Below, piece by piece: positions 19,607-29,628 of a stretch of DNA of 64,000 nt. Numbering within the stretch: position 1 is the first letter of the stretch; every line of letters starts with the position of its first letter. Both the position numbers and the translations under genes were made by a program. This stretch comes from Saccharomyces uvarum (Eukaryota; Ascomycota; Saccharomycetes; Saccharomycetales; Saccharomycetaceae). Below the pieces are notes generated by a model. The model saw nothing but the letters and a program-made list of their open reading frames with translations, was not told the DNA's origin and ran no database searches. The DNA lies in contig OX365935.1 in assembly GCA_947243795.1 (NCBI GenBank), forward strand, positions 496,001 to 560,000. The letters run 5' to 3'.

Positions 19607-20488
19607 ATGTCGGCAGAACCATTATTGCCCACACACAACGGGCCACAGGCGGGTGAAGCTGCTTCCACAGACCAGAAGTTCGTCGTGGTACGGTTTTCGG
19701 ACGTATCAGTAGGAGACCTGCAGTTGAACGTATCGAATGTGCCGTATGCGAACATAAACACGCACTGGTTGCGTCGGATGTGCAGGGAGTTACGGCCCCA
19801 ATATACGCAGAGGAGGAGACTGAAGTTCATCAGGAATGGTAGCATACTGAACACGCATTCTAAGATATCTGATGAACTGGCGCATTATTTCGGCGCTGGA
19901 GGCAGCAACGCCACCGCTGGCACAAGTGCCAGTGGTGGGGCAGAGCAGAACAAGTACTATATTCATTGTATAATTGGCACGGAGGATCTCACGCAAGCAG
20001 AGCTCGCCACCGAGGACCTGAAGGATGATGCGACCCCGTCCAATGAGTCCATGACCACACAGGCCATTGGGTTTGACAGACTACGATCAGTGGGGTTTAC
20101 CGAACAAGAAATTGAGCTACTGAGACAGCAGTTCCGAGCCACCTATGGCGATTTGGAAGAGGAGGAGGAGAGACTCGCCCAGAGCGGTAACAGAGATGAC
20201 GATGCCCATGACATTAGACAGCTAGAAGAACAGTGGATGGAAAGCGGGAATGGCACCACCCAGGAGAACGGCGCTGGTAATGGGAACGAGGACAGGTTCA
20301 ACTCCGTGCCGATCGCTAACATAAAGCATAACAAGGACCTGTTATTGGGCATATGCGTGGGGTTTTTCTTTGGTGTCTTTGGCATACTATTGATGAAATT
20401 CGATGGGCTGTTCAATAGACGGCAAAAAATGGCAATTTTCGCCGGTGTGATTGTTAATGTTATGTTCTGTCTTGTTAGAGGCTTCTAA
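19607..20488 (+). CDS. DSC3: Dsc E3 ligase complex subunit Dsc3
   Basis: Subunit of the Golgi/endosome Dsc ubiquitin ligase (Tul1-Dsc2-Dsc3-Ubx3) that removes membrane proteins. The N-terminal about 100 residues are a ubiquitin-like domain (VVVRFSDVSVGDLQLNVSNVPYANINTHWLRRM). A middle acidic segment holds a region conserved in the family (FDRLRSVGFTEQEIELLRQQF). Two C-terminal membrane segments lie at about 245-264 and 272-291. Length is 293 residues. The coding sequence is noticeably richer in G and C than its neighbours. Confidence 0.93.
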   Translation: MSAEPLLPTHNGPQAGEAASTDQKFVVVRFSDVSVGDLQLNVSNVPYANINTHWLRRMCRELRPQYTQRRRLKFIRNGSILNTHSKISDELAHYFGAGGSNATAGTSASGGAEQNKYYIHCIIGTEDLTQAELATEDLKDDATPSNESMTTQAIGFDRLRSVGFTEQEIELLRQQFRATYGDLEEEEERLAQSGNRDDDAHDIRQLEEQWMESGNGTTQENGAGNGNEDRFNSVPIANIKHNKDLLLGICVGFFFGVFGILLMKFDGLFNRRQKMAIFAGVIVNVMFCLVRGF

Positions 20489-20639
20489 GGTGAGAAAGGT
20501 TTCTTTTTCTTTTATGTACAATAATATGATTATTTTTTGAATTTTTTTTATTTTACATGGCATTCCTACACTTTTATAAAGTTCTACTTATCTCACTAGT
20601 ATCGGTAAGTGATTTATTTTTGTCTTCGGTTTGTTGCGG

Positions 20640-21080
20640 TTAACGACGAATCAAAAGATAAGCATTCTCCTGCTTCAAATTATTCAAATTTCTGTAGTTA
20701 CCTTCCAATCTCATCAGCAGACCGCCGAACGAGTAGTAAACGGCAATCAAGTCCTTGCTGACTTCTTCGAATTTGTAGGCGGTACCGTGCATGACGTAGT
20801 CGTAGTCGTCGGCGATGGATCTGTCACCGGGTTGAGGAGGTCTCCAACTTCTTGTTACAGAGGCGTCGTTTGCCGGAGTGTCTTCAAGGTTCAAAGAGGA
20901 TGCAATAGTGACGGTCAACGAATCTTGTGGGGCGACGGGGAACAGTTCAACGTTTATATCCAACGTTAGTTTGCATTGGTCTTGGGTGGTGGATGCGGCT
21001 TCGATACGACACACTTTGTTGTAACGACCAGGATCGACTTCCGAGACTTGGAAAATATCGTCAAATAAGGTGCTGGACAT
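20640..21080 (-). CDS. RPB8: RNA polymerase subunit ABC14.5, Rpb8
   Basis: Shared subunit of RNA polymerases I, II and III in the nucleus. Single OB-fold (eight-stranded) protein of 146 residues. It starts [20 protein letters not shown] and ends in the conserved LIRR after [28 protein letters not shown] (residues about 119-146). The [14 protein letters not shown] block near 100-113 is typical of Rpb8. The gene converges on DSC3 with a 150-bp gap. Confidence 0.97.
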   Translation of the reverse strand: MSSTLFDDIFQVSEVDPGRYNKVCRIEAASTTQDQCKLTLDINVELFPVAPQDSLTVTIASSLNLEDTPANDASVTRSWRPPQPGDRSIADDYDYVMHGTAYKFEEVSKDLIAVYYSFGGLLMRLEGNYRNLNNLKQENAYLLIRR

Positions 21081-21396
21081 TGCTGCGGTTGTGATTGAAG
21101 CGATGAGCTGGTAACTGCGACTACACTGCCATTATATGGTCTAAATATTCTGAAATTTTTCATCCTACCTTTTCGCTTCAAAAAAAATATGAAAAAATGA
21201 AAAAAACAAGAGCTGAATAACATATCACATTGGACGAAGGTGAAAAGCAAGCCAGAAGTAGTTGATAGTGCTGTTAGCATTTATGATTGTTGATATTGAT
21301 TACTTATTATGATAACTAGTTATTGTAACCCTTCTATAAGATCAGAAAAAAATAACACCAGAAAGAGAGCCCCTTGCATTCCATTTGGTTTCTCCT
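21081..21396. other. Intergenic region RPB8 promoter / ISU2 3' end
   Basis: 316 bp. Contains a T/A-rich stretch at 21170-21215 likely to serve as the RPB8 nucleosome-free promoter. No other feature seen. Confidence 0.4.
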
Positions 21397-21867
21397 TCAA
21401 TGCAAGACGGAGGGGTTCCTCTTCGTCTTGTAGTCTTTGATTGCCGCCTTGATGGCGTCCTCTGCGAGCATGGAGCAATGCAGCTTCACCGGGGGCAGGC
21501 TCAGTTCCTTGGCAATCTCCGTGTTCTTGATCTTCACGGCCTCGTCCAGCGACATACCGCGTATCAGTTCGGTCATGTAGGAGGAGGACGCGATGGCCGA
21601 CCCACAGCCAAAGGTCTTGAACTTTACGTTCTCGATTATGCCCGACTTGTCGTTCACTTGGATCTGCAGCTTTATCACGTCCCCGCACGCTGGGGCGCCC
21701 ACGATCCCCGTGCCGACGTTGGCCAGCGACTTGTCCATGGATCCGACGTTTCTTGGGTTTGTGTAGTGGTCGATTACCTTAGGATGGTATAGTCTCTTCG
21801 CAGCTCTTGTTACGTTGGAGCCCGTGAGGGGCTTGTAGTAGGCGGGGTTAGCGAGTCTGGCAAACAT
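21397..21867 (-). CDS. ISU2: Mitochondrial Fe-S cluster scaffold Isu2
   Basis: IscU-type scaffold on which Nfs1-Isd11 builds [2Fe-2S] clusters in the matrix. A 30-residue basic presequence is followed by YHPKVIDHYTNPRNVGS. The three cluster cysteines are in place: GAPACGD (about 70), FGCGSA (about 97) and LHCSML (about 140). LPPVK just before the last cysteine is the Ssq1 chaperone recognition motif. Length is 156. Duplicate of ISU1 from the whole-genome duplication. The gene is GC-rich compared with neighbours. Confidence 0.97.
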   Translation of the reverse strand: MFARLANPAYYKPLTGSNVTRAAKRLYHPKVIDHYTNPRNVGSMDKSLANVGTGIVGAPACGDVIKLQIQVNDKSGIIENVKFKTFGCGSAIASSSYMTELIRGMSLDEAVKIKNTEIAKELSLPPVKLHCSMLAEDAIKAAIKDYKTKRNPSVLH

Positions 21868-22609
21868 GTTTGGTATCCTGAGCTGTCTAGAAGAGTTGTG
21901 AAGCCCTGTGCAACCTTGATGGGCGTCTGTACGTGCTGCTCTTGCTGTTGTTATATACTACCTGGAGTGCTGCACTGGCCGGCCCAAGTGCTTATTAATA
22001 GCAGGAGGCCGCTTAAAGAAAACGCGAGGCCGCCAAAAGTCGTGGGCCTGAACCGGGCCCACGAACAATAGGATAGAATCACGGTGAGTCAGGCGGTGCA
22101 GTACTTGCATGTTGTATATGTATATATATATATATATTTGTACACCTGGCCACTACGAGGTGGGGCGCACACACCCTGGGTGCAAAAGTCTGACCAGATG
22201 TCACAGTCTCTGCGATGATGAACCGTTTACCACCTACTGGCCGCCAGATGGCATCGTGATTTGACAACTTTTGCCGGGTGATCCCAAATTATTTCTTGAG
22301 TTTGTCGCTTTCTCTCCCTTTTCCGTCTCAGCTTAGTAGCTTTAAGGGGCAGGCTGGAGAACCGAAGAGGCTACCAGGCTCGATGGATCGAAGAGGGCAG
22401 CGCGTCCCTACAGTTTGTCCTCAACTTCTCTGTTTGGTTGCTGTTGCCGAAACTCTCGAGTGTCTGTCCGATTCCTGTTTTTGTGCCACCTGCATTGCAT
22501 ATTCCCCTTTTTCTAGCATTACTGTCACTTGATATCTGGCAGAGGCTCTCCTTTTTCTACTTTACGGTGTGTATGTATTGTTTTGCATCTTCTGTAACCT
22601 AGTCTGATC
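21868..22609. other. Divergent intergenic region ISU2-HER1
   Basis: 742 bp with a TA dinucleotide run of about 20 bases at 22115-22137 and GC-rich patches near 21965-22060. No RNA gene or LTR was recognised. Confidence 0.5.
22115..22137. repeat. TA dinucleotide microsatellite
   Basis: Alternating TA run (interrupted once by G) in the ISU2-HER1 intergenic region. It could serve as a TATA-type element for either gene, but the distance to both starts (about 250 and 470 bp) makes that uncertain. Confidence 0.75.
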
Positions 22610-25600
22610 ATGAGTTCCAAATTAAACTACGCAGACATCGACGTGCCACTGGATTGGCTGTATAAGGGCAAACGAAGAAGTAGGACGAGGAATGTGAACT
22701 CTACGCGTGCCTCAGATCCGGCACCTCCTTCCAGCAGGAAAACTTCCACTTCGACGGTGAGTCCCACTGTCGCTCCCACTGCCGCTCCCACTGCCACTCC
22801 CACTGCCACTCCCACTGCCACTCCCACAGTTGCAGCTGCAGCCGCTCCTCCAGGGCCCTCGACTGAACAGAGTGTAAAGAATGAGCCATTTAAATTTAAA
22901 TCGGCAGTGCTCCCAGGCAAACCCCCGCAACAGGAACAACGAGCTGTTAGAAGGACTCGTTCCCACTCGGTATCCTATGACGTTCTGAGGAAAAACGCCG
23001 AAGATACCACCACAGACTCTCCAAAAATATCCCGAATCAGAACCGCACAAGAACAACCTGTCAGAGAGACGAAAAACAACACCGTTGCAGAGTCTGTTGC
23101 CTTGAAAAAGGGAAAAATCCGCTCTTCGTCTATATCTACTCCTTTGAATGAACGGGCCAAGAAATCTCTATTCGGTTCTTTGTTTGGAAGAAGACCCTCC
23201 ACTACGCCCTCCCCCAGCGCCGAGAAACCAGCGACTTCTCAAAATGACAGCAAAAGAAGTTCGGAGCTCTTTCCCATAGACACTAAACAGCCGAAGAATT
23301 CCACCCCCAGTAATACTCCCGTTACCGCCTCTTCCAAACCGACTAGTTCTGGCGGTAGCAGGCATCGTAGCGGCTCCCTCACTTCAAAGTTACTAAGCAT
23401 CCCACACAACATATTGGAGGCCTCTTCCTCGGATTCCAACCATCACCACCACCTTCACAGTCACGGCAGTGAGCAGGATTCGCCGCTACCAGCAGGTTCT
23501 TCAGATCTGCCGCCCATTTTGGAAAGGAAGACCACCCAGCATTTAAAGAAACTATCCGACGTCGATTTGAGAAGAGTTACTATTGCCGTTCAGGAGTTCG
23601 ACACGGATCCTCCACAGCAACTGCCCTCTAGAAAACCTAAAAGGGGCGACGTCCTGATCCCAGAAGATATGATAAGCGCTCCCCCATTGATCTCCCTCGG
23701 TATTACAAACAGTGGCGATCAAAACACTTTCCAATCAAGCACCTCCGCCTTGTATACTAAGGATTCTAAAGAATATAAAGCTGCTTTAGAACACCATAAG
23801 AAAACCGCCAAAGAAGCCGAAAAACATCAAAAGGATGCATACTACGTCGCGGAACGCATGGCTCAAGAAGTGGCAAACTATAAGGCCAAGCAATCGAAAA
23901 TCTCCTCGCTGGCCTCGGCTGCAACTTCGCCAGCGGATTCAATAGCGGATCAGGAACCTTCTTCCATAGATTCTAAGGCTTCCAAACTCCATATCGATAA
24001 ACCCATCAATGTAGGCGCACATCCTTTTGAAACTCATCATAAGAACAACGCCGGACTCCCCTTGAGTGTAGAACAAACTTTAGACGTATCCTACACTAGA
24101 TGTTGTCATTTGAGGGAAATTTTACCAATACCTTCCACTTTGAGACAAGTTAAAGGTAAAACCGCTCCTTTACAAACTTTAAAGTTTTTGAATCCAAAAC
24201 CAACTTTAGTGGATATTTTATCATTTTGCGACTTTATTGCCATAACTCCAATACATAACATTGTCTTTGACAATGTATCCCTAACTCATGATATGTTTAA
24301 AATTGTCATATGTTCCTTAGTAACCTCTCCAGCCGTGGAGAAATTGGGGTTAAGAAACGTCGTGATAAATGAACAAAGTTGGAAACTACTTTGTAAGTTT
24401 CTATTGCAAAATAAAACTTTGATCAAACTGGATATTTCCCAAACTAAAGCAAGATCAGATCTAAGTGACTCAAACTACAGAGACCAGATGGATTGGGAAT
24501 TATTTTGCCAAGTGCTCAGAAATAAAGACGGTAGACCTTTGGAAGAACTACTTTTGAATGGACTAAGGTTTGACAAGATGCTGTTCGATGATTATAAAAA
24601 TATCCTACTGACATTCGCTCAAATGAACCCTGAGAATTCTATTCGTCTTGGGATGGCTAACGTAGAGTTCTCATCTCAATGCTTCGATTTTCTCTTTGAT
24701 TGGATGTCTGAATACAACGTTGAGGGGGTGGATTTGGCCTACAATAATTTAGAAACTTTAGTAAAACCAATGATAAAAAAACTGGCTAGATTGCCTTATA
24801 AACGCTTGGAATATTTTACACTTAATAGCACTAATATCACCTCTGTTGATGATATGTCCTCCACTTTGAAATATCTTTCAAGATTGCCCAGCATCAAATT
24901 CCTTGATTTGAGTAATTTACCTCTGTTGTTCCCAAGTATTTTAACATCCGATTACAAGTATTTGCCCCAATTTCCTCAATTAAAACGTGTTCATTTTGAT
25001 TTCAATGATCTTTCTGTAAAAGAAACAACAATGCTCGTTAACATATTAGCCAAGTGTGAAACCTTGTCTCATGTCTCGTTAATCGGTCAAAGTCCCATGC
25101 CTGACGTCGATAAAATCTCTGTCAGTAGTGATGATACTGAAAAGGCAAAAGTTGAAAAGAAAGAACAAGTTTTATTCCTTAGAAATACGCTTTGGGCTTC
25201 CCTGTATGCTTTTGTTAGGGATTCTCATAATTTAGTTAGTTTGGATATCGACTATGATCAAATACCGGACGAAATCCAATCAAGAGTTGCATTATGTTTA
25301 ATGCATAATATGAAAAGAATTATGGACTCTAGCTTCAAATTGGATGAATTGACTGTACAAGATGATTTGATATTTGATGGTTCTTTAATAACCGAAAGTG
25401 CAGAAGAAATTCTAAAGAGACTAAATGATAACTCCTTGCTTCAAAATGACGCTGGGAAGAAATACCTCTTAAGAAAATATTTTGAAAAAATGGAAAAAGT
25501 ACATCATAATGTTCAACATACTATCGATTCTATGTTTGAGAAAAGAGAATCTGATGAACTACCACTACAAGAAAAGGAAAACTTACTGCGGTTATTATTA

Positions 25601-26383
25601 CTTGAGAAAAATTTATCAAATATTCTTGAAATATTTGCCTCTATGCCCAATATAGCAGATGTCGTGCCATTTTCAAAGACTGATAAAAGTTTCTCAAATA
25701 TTGGAGATAGCTCCAGCAACGCAAGTTACAACGATGGTATTCGCCCATCTCTAAAACACTTGGATTCTGACAGATTAATTAATGATGCTTCTGTTCCGGA
25801 AAACGATTCATCGATCAGACCGCATCTGATGGCCACTGATTCAGGACGTATTATCGATGTGACCACCGGTAAAGCTCTTTTATTTAAAAGCTCATCGAAT
25901 ACTTCATTGGCTGGTAAAAGACAAGAAGAAGAGGAAGGTGAATTACATAAATGGGGTGTCTTTGTTCAACATCAAAGTTCAAGACATAATTCTATGCCTC
26001 CTACTTCCGCCAGTTCCAGCGCCTCATTAACACCAAATAGTGAGGCTGCAAACGGGAAGAAAGGGAGACCGGTTGAAGTATCGAGTTCGAGGCCGAAAAT
26101 TTTACCAAAAATACCTACAGGTACTGAACTAAGAGATGCGATTATCAAAGCTAAGGGTATTGACTCCGTTGATGATTTGATTAAAAATGTGACCTCTGAA
26201 AGGGTTGGTTTGGAATCATTATACGGTGATGAATTGAACTCCAGAAGCCCAAGCAATGAAAGTCTACAGGAATCACAACAAAAAGTACATTTGCAAAGGC
26301 CACCCGTTGAGGACGAAACTGTGACGAAGAAATATGACAAACTATTGAATGATTTATCCAATGTTCGTCACAACAAAAGCTAA
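22610..26383 (+). CDS. HER1: Her1, HMG-CoA reductase-induced ER remodelling protein
   Basis: Large protein of 1257 residues; in S. cerevisiae it is needed for membrane proliferation caused by excess Hmg2, and is paralogous to GIP3. Its biochemical role is not known. The N-terminal 470 residues are disordered, Ser/Pro-rich and basic. They include a Pro-Thr minisatellite at about 51-75 and a His cluster near 278. Residues about 500-960 look like an irregular leucine-rich-repeat fold (LRNVVINEQSWKLLCKFLLQNKTLIKLDIS). A charged helix region and a second disordered tail follow. About 11 residues longer than S. cerevisiae by my memory, which the Pro-Thr repeat may explain. Confidence 0.92.
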   Translation: MSSKLNYADIDVPLDWLYKGKRRSRTRNVNSTRASDPAPPSSRKTSTSTVSPTVAPTAAPTATPTATPTATPTVAAAAAPPGPSTEQSVKNEPFKFKSAVLPGKPPQQEQRAVRRTRSHSVSYDVLRKNAEDTTTDSPKISRIRTAQEQPVRETKNNTVAESVALKKGKIRSSSISTPLNERAKKSLFGSLFGRRPSTTPSPSAEKPATSQNDSKRSSELFPIDTKQPKNSTPSNTPVTASSKPTSSGGSRHRSGSLTSKLLSIPHNILEASSSDSNHHHHLHSHGSEQDSPLPAGSSDLPPILERKTTQHLKKLSDVDLRRVTIAVQEFDTDPPQQLPSRKPKRGDVLIPEDMISAPPLISLGITNSGDQNTFQSSTSALYTKDSKEYKAALEHHKKTAKEAEKHQKDAYYVAERMAQEVANYKAKQSKISSLASAATSPADSIADQEPSSIDSKASKLHIDKPINVGAHPFETHHKNNAGLPLSVEQTLDVSYTRCCHLREILPIPSTLRQVKGKTAPLQTLKFLNPKPTLVDILSFCDFIAITPIHNIVFDNVSLTHDMFKIVICSLVTSPAVEKLGLRNVVINEQSWKLLCKFLLQNKTLIKLDISQTKARSDLSDSNYRDQMDWELFCQVLRNKDGRPLEELLLNGLRFDKMLFDDYKNILLTFAQMNPENSIRLGMANVEFSSQCFDFLFDWMSEYNVEGVDLAYNNLETLVKPMIKKLARLPYKRLEYFTLNSTNITSVDDMSSTLKYLSRLPSIKFLDLSNLPLLFPSILTSDYKYLPQFPQLKRVHFDFNDLSVKETTMLVNILAKCETLSHVSLIGQSPMPDVDKISVSSDDTEKAKVEKKEQVLFLRNTLWASLYAFVRDSHNLVSLDIDYDQIPDEIQSRVALCLMHNMKRIMDSSFKLDELTVQDDLIFDGSLITESAEEILKRLNDNSLLQNDAGKKYLLRKYFEKMEKVHHNVQHTIDSMFEKRESDELPLQEKENLLRLLLLEKNLSNILEIFASMPNIADVVPFSKTDKSFSNIGDSSSNASYNDGIRPSLKHLDSDRLINDASVPENDSSIRPHLMATDSGRIIDVTTGKALLFKSSSNTSLAGKRQEEEEGELHKWGVFVQHQSSRHNSMPPTSASSSASLTPNSEAANGKKGRPVEVSSSRPKILPKIPTGTELRDAIIKAKGIDSVDDLIKNVTSERVGLESLYGDELNSRSPSNESLQESQQKVHLQRPPVEDETVTKKYDKLLNDLSNVRHNKS
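22763..22834 (+). repeat. 12-bp coding minisatellite in HER1
   Basis: Six tandem 12-base units of the form CCCACTGCCACT, coding Pro-Thr-Ala/Val-Ala/Thr-type repeats (APTATPTATPT). The three central units are identical and the edge units have diverged, so copy number is likely to vary between strains. Confidence 0.9.
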
Positions 26384-26665
26384 ACTTTTTCGAGTATTGA
26401 ATTTTCCCTTTCAACTATTTAACAAACCGATTTTTTTGCATAACTGTTTGGCCCATCATGTGTTTTATATGTATATGTGTATTTTATTTTACGTTACCTT
26501 ACGATTATTTATTATTTACAGACTGTTTTTTTCTCCTGTTGGTAAAACAAACGTTTTTCTCCCAAATAGAATAGTAGAAATTAAGAATAAATATTAATAG
26601 TAGAATAAATAGTGTTTTAAAGATTGTCCAGATTGATCAGTTCCCAACTTCTTCGAGTAGAGACC

Positions 26666-27574
26666 TTATCTTCTATGCAGTAATAATCCAATCTTCTTGA
26701 AAATGCTTTCGAACTGATTAGGTCCTAATCTTGTAGAATCTGCTCTTATCAATCTTATTACGGAAATGAACCCAGCTAGTGTCAGTAGGTTGATGGCTGT
26801 GGACCAATTCTTTCTACGACTCATTTTTTTGATACCGAGATAGCGGCAGAATCCCGAACCTATATGATATACGCTTGACTCGATAAGAACCGCCAATGGA
26901 ATGACGCCTCCGAGCCATTTCCACCACCTATTCTTGCTAGATAGCAATTGCTTTATGGAGGCGAAATCCACTTCAGTGGAAAGAGAACGTGGAATCCAAT
27001 TCATAATCAAAAGGTGATATATCAGTACTGGAGTAAGAATATATCCACTAATTACTTGCGGTGATATTCGGAAATTCTTGTACAAGCCGAACAAGTAGCC
27101 ATAAACTCCACCTGTTAATCCTATTGTATCTTGGGATAGATCTTGCCTAGCAGATATCTTTAAACGGTTATCTGTCTTCCTTGATGAATTGCTCCAGTTC
27201 CTAACAATACGGAGCAAGACACCAGCGGAAATATGAAGAATCATACCGCCAACTAGCAGTTTGGTGGTTATTGACGGTAAAATCTCCCTCACCATCATTA
27301 GCACATCATCAGGAGCGGAGGCAGGCGAAATGGCTGGTGTGACTAAAGTATTTATTGCGTGCAATGGGAAATATAACGCTATAGGCAGAACCGAAAGCTT
27401 TTGACAGTTCCAAAGGAATTTTTGGCACGACGTATTAGAAATTGGATATGGAATGCCAAATATCTTCCTCCTCCCGTCAGAATCACCCTCCCCCTTGGGG
27501 GCGCCCGTACCATCATATTGAGGAAGACTAGTGGGCTCTATTGGTTCTGGAGGTATTTCCTGCAACTCTATCAT
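26666..27574 (-). CDS. MCP1: Mitochondrial outer-membrane protein Mcp1
   Basis: Integral outer-membrane protein that recruits Vps13 to vacuole-mitochondria contacts and suppresses loss of ERMES when overproduced. Start: the frame is open six codons upstream, but only through TTG at 27592. The ATG at 27574 gives 302 residues, the S. cerevisiae length. The soluble N-tail has the Pro-rich PPEPIEP segment (Vps13 adaptor binding uses a PxP-type motif here in S. cerevisiae). About five hydrophobic segments follow, for instance FLWNCQKLSVLPIALYFPLHA and VISGYILTPVLIYHLLIM. The C-tail is basic. Confidence 0.93.
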   Translation of the reverse strand: MIELQEIPPEPIEPTSLPQYDGTGAPKGEGDSDGRRKIFGIPYPISNTSCQKFLWNCQKLSVLPIALYFPLHAINTLVTPAISPASAPDDVLMMVREILPSITTKLLVGGMILHISAGVLLRIVRNWSNSSRKTDNRLKISARQDLSQDTIGLTGGVYGYLFGLYKNFRISPQVISGYILTPVLIYHLLIMNWIPRSLSTEVDFASIKQLLSSKNRWWKWLGGVIPLAVLIESSVYHIGSGFCRYLGIKKMSRRKNWSTAINLLTLAGFISVIRLIRADSTRLGPNQFESIFKKIGLLLHRR

Positions 27575-28200
27575 CGCTAAAAAGCACTTCAAAGGTCAAG
27601 TGGTCTTTGTTCAAATATCAACGGCCTTTTAACCCTAATACAAGCTCCTTCTTAGTATCCCAGTTGACGGACGACCAATCTCAACGAACTCAATCACAAA
27701 ATGCGCTTCCGCGTTAAATCCGTTCTTCCCAGGAGTAATACAGTCTAGTCGAATGGCACGCTAGTAGAAAAACCGACGAAACCGTTTGCACCGTCAATAA
27801 CCTGGGATGACAGGATGGCGCTAGAAGAATTACACGTATGAAAAATATTGTTGTTTAAAGATTTCTTAAATTGCGTTTTTTATGGCCGCGCATGGGGTTC
27901 GAACCGGCGCCCACATTTCCGTGCATATCCGCTTTCAGGCTCTAAGTGGATCTCGCTTTCCCAATCGGGTCATAATGCAAGCTTTTACTCTTTAGGGCAC
28001 TTTGGTTCCCCATTCCATCCATCTCAAAAACCTATTGTTTGGGAAAAAAAAAATTAAAAGAAAAGAAGGTTGAAGACAGTTGGCTAACGCAATTACATCT
28101 CTGCAAGTGGGACCGCGTACACGCATAAGCAGCTTGAAGAAATAAGGCGATAATACAATAATAGCAATAGAAGCGAAAAGAAAAGAAAAGCAGAAAGAGA
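27575..28200. other. Divergent intergenic region MCP1-WTM2
   Basis: 626 bp with a conserved-looking TFIIIC B-box block at 27882-27910 (listed separately). No acceptor stem or A box in tRNA order was found, so it is not a tRNA gene. Confidence 0.6.
27882..27910 (-). promoter_or_regulatory. ETC7: Isolated TFIIIC B-box (ETC-type locus)
   Basis: The palindrome GGTTCGAACC at 27896-27905 matches the tRNA B box GGTTCGANTCC. On the minus strand it reads GGTTCGAACCCC followed by GC-rich ATGCGCGGCCAT. No matching 5' acceptor stem or correctly placed A box exists on either strand. S. cerevisiae has a handful of extra-TFIIIC (ETC) loci that bind TFIIIC without polymerase III. I recall one of them, ETC7, lying between YOR228C and WTM2, which is exactly this position. 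TFIIIC sites of this kind can act as chromatin boundaries or tether DNA to the nuclear edge. Confidence 0.7.
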
Positions 28201-28462
28201 ATGGTAAAGAGCAAGTCCAACCAGGGTGCAAGTGGAGCACGCCGCAAGCCGGCACCTTCTTTATACCAACACATCTCTAGCTTCAAGCCGCAGTTCAGCG
28301 CTCGGGTTGATGACGTGCTACACTTCAGCAAGACGGTGGCATGGAGAAGCGAGATCATTCCTGATAAGTCCAAAGGCACTTTGACGACCAGTCTTTTATA
28401 CTCTCAAGGTAGCGATATCTACGAGATAGATGCCACTTTACCATTGAAGACATTCTACGACG

Positions 28463-28493
<31 letters not shown>

Positions 28494-29628
28494 TGACGAT
28501 GACGGCGACGGCGACGGCGACAAAGAAAGGCCTAAAACCAAGTCCGCAGCTTTCCCAAATCCTGAATACGGTGACGCCTTCCATGACATTGATGGCACGC
28601 TGTTGCGCCCCAAATGGATCTACCAAGGCGAGACAGTGGCCAAGATGCAGTATTTGGAAAGCTCGGACGACAGCACGGCGATCGCAATGTCTAAAAATGG
28701 CTCTTTGGCGTGGTTTAGAGATGACATCAAAGTGCCCGTCCATATCGTCCAGGAGATGATGGGGCCCGCCACCAGTTACGCTAGCATGCACTCGCTCACC
28801 AGGCCCGGATCCCTGGCGGTGGCCGATTTCGATGTGTCTACCAACATGGACACGGTGGTAAAATCACAAAGCAACGGTTACGAAGAAGACAGCATTCTGA
28901 AAATCATCGATAACTCGGATAGACCGGGAGACATCCTACGCACCGTACATGTTCCAGGAACCACGGTAACCCATTCGGTGCGGTTTTTCAACAACCATTT
29001 ATTTGCATCATGCTCAGATGACAACATTTTGAGGTTCTGGGATACAAGAACGGCAGACAAGCCGCTCTGGGTTCTGAGCGAGCCGCAGAATGGCCGTCTC
29101 ACGTCGTTCGACTCATCGCAAGTCACTGAGAACTTGTTTGTCACAGGCTTCAGCACGGGGGTCATTAAGCTATGGGATGCGCGTGCCGTGCAACTAGCCA
29201 CCACCGACCTCACCTACAGACAAAATGGCGAAGATCCGATCCAAAACGAGATAGCCAAGCTGTTCCATTCCGGCGGCGACTCCGTGGTGGACATCTTGTT
29301 CTCTCAGACTTCTGCAACAGAATTCGTCACGGTGGGAGGGACGGGCAACGTCTATCACTGGGACATGGAGTACTCCTTCTCGAGAAACGATGATGATAAC
29401 GGAGACGACGTGCAAGTGGCTGCCCCAGAGGAACTACAGGGCCAGTGCCTGAAGTTTTTCCACACAGGCGGGACAAGAAGATCAAGTAACCAATTCGGCA
29501 AGAGAAACACCGTGGCGTTGCACCCAGTAATCAACGATTTCGTCGGTACCGTGGACTCGGATAGTCTTGTTACTGCTTACAAACCATTCCTCGCCAGCGA
29601 CATCATTGGGAGAGGTTACGACAACTAA
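28201..29628 (+). CDS. WTM2: WD-repeat transcriptional modulator Wtm2
   Basis: Nuclear WD40 protein that modulates meiotic gene repression and silencing, together with Wtm1 and Ume1. It is a tandem duplicate of WTM1, with shared blocks such as LYSQGSDIYEID, VPVHIVQEMMGPATSYAS, HVPGTTVTH and FASCSDDN-LRFWDTRT. An Asp run (about residues 87-108, coded by 28459-28521) sits where Wtm1 has a short linker. WD repeats lie at about 265-330 and 345-385 and near the C-terminus. It is 475 residues long. GC content is much higher than in WTM1, with G/C-ending codons throughout. Confidence 0.95.
28459..28521 (+). repeat. GAC/GAT trinucleotide run coding poly-Asp in WTM2
   Basis: Twenty-one codons, almost all GAC or GAT with GGC interruptions at the 3' end, giving an Asp and Asp-Gly tract. 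Slippage-prone; WTM1 lacks it. Confidence 0.9.

Noticed and set aside
26384-26665. Replication origin between HER1 and MCP1
   Set aside because: A 10-of-11 ACS-like match (TAAATATTAAT near 26588) is expected by chance in AT-rich DNA; not enough to call.
27880-27970. Possible tRNA gene at the GGTTCGAACC sequence
   Set aside because: No acceptor stem complementarity, no anticodon arm, and no A box in the right place on either strand.
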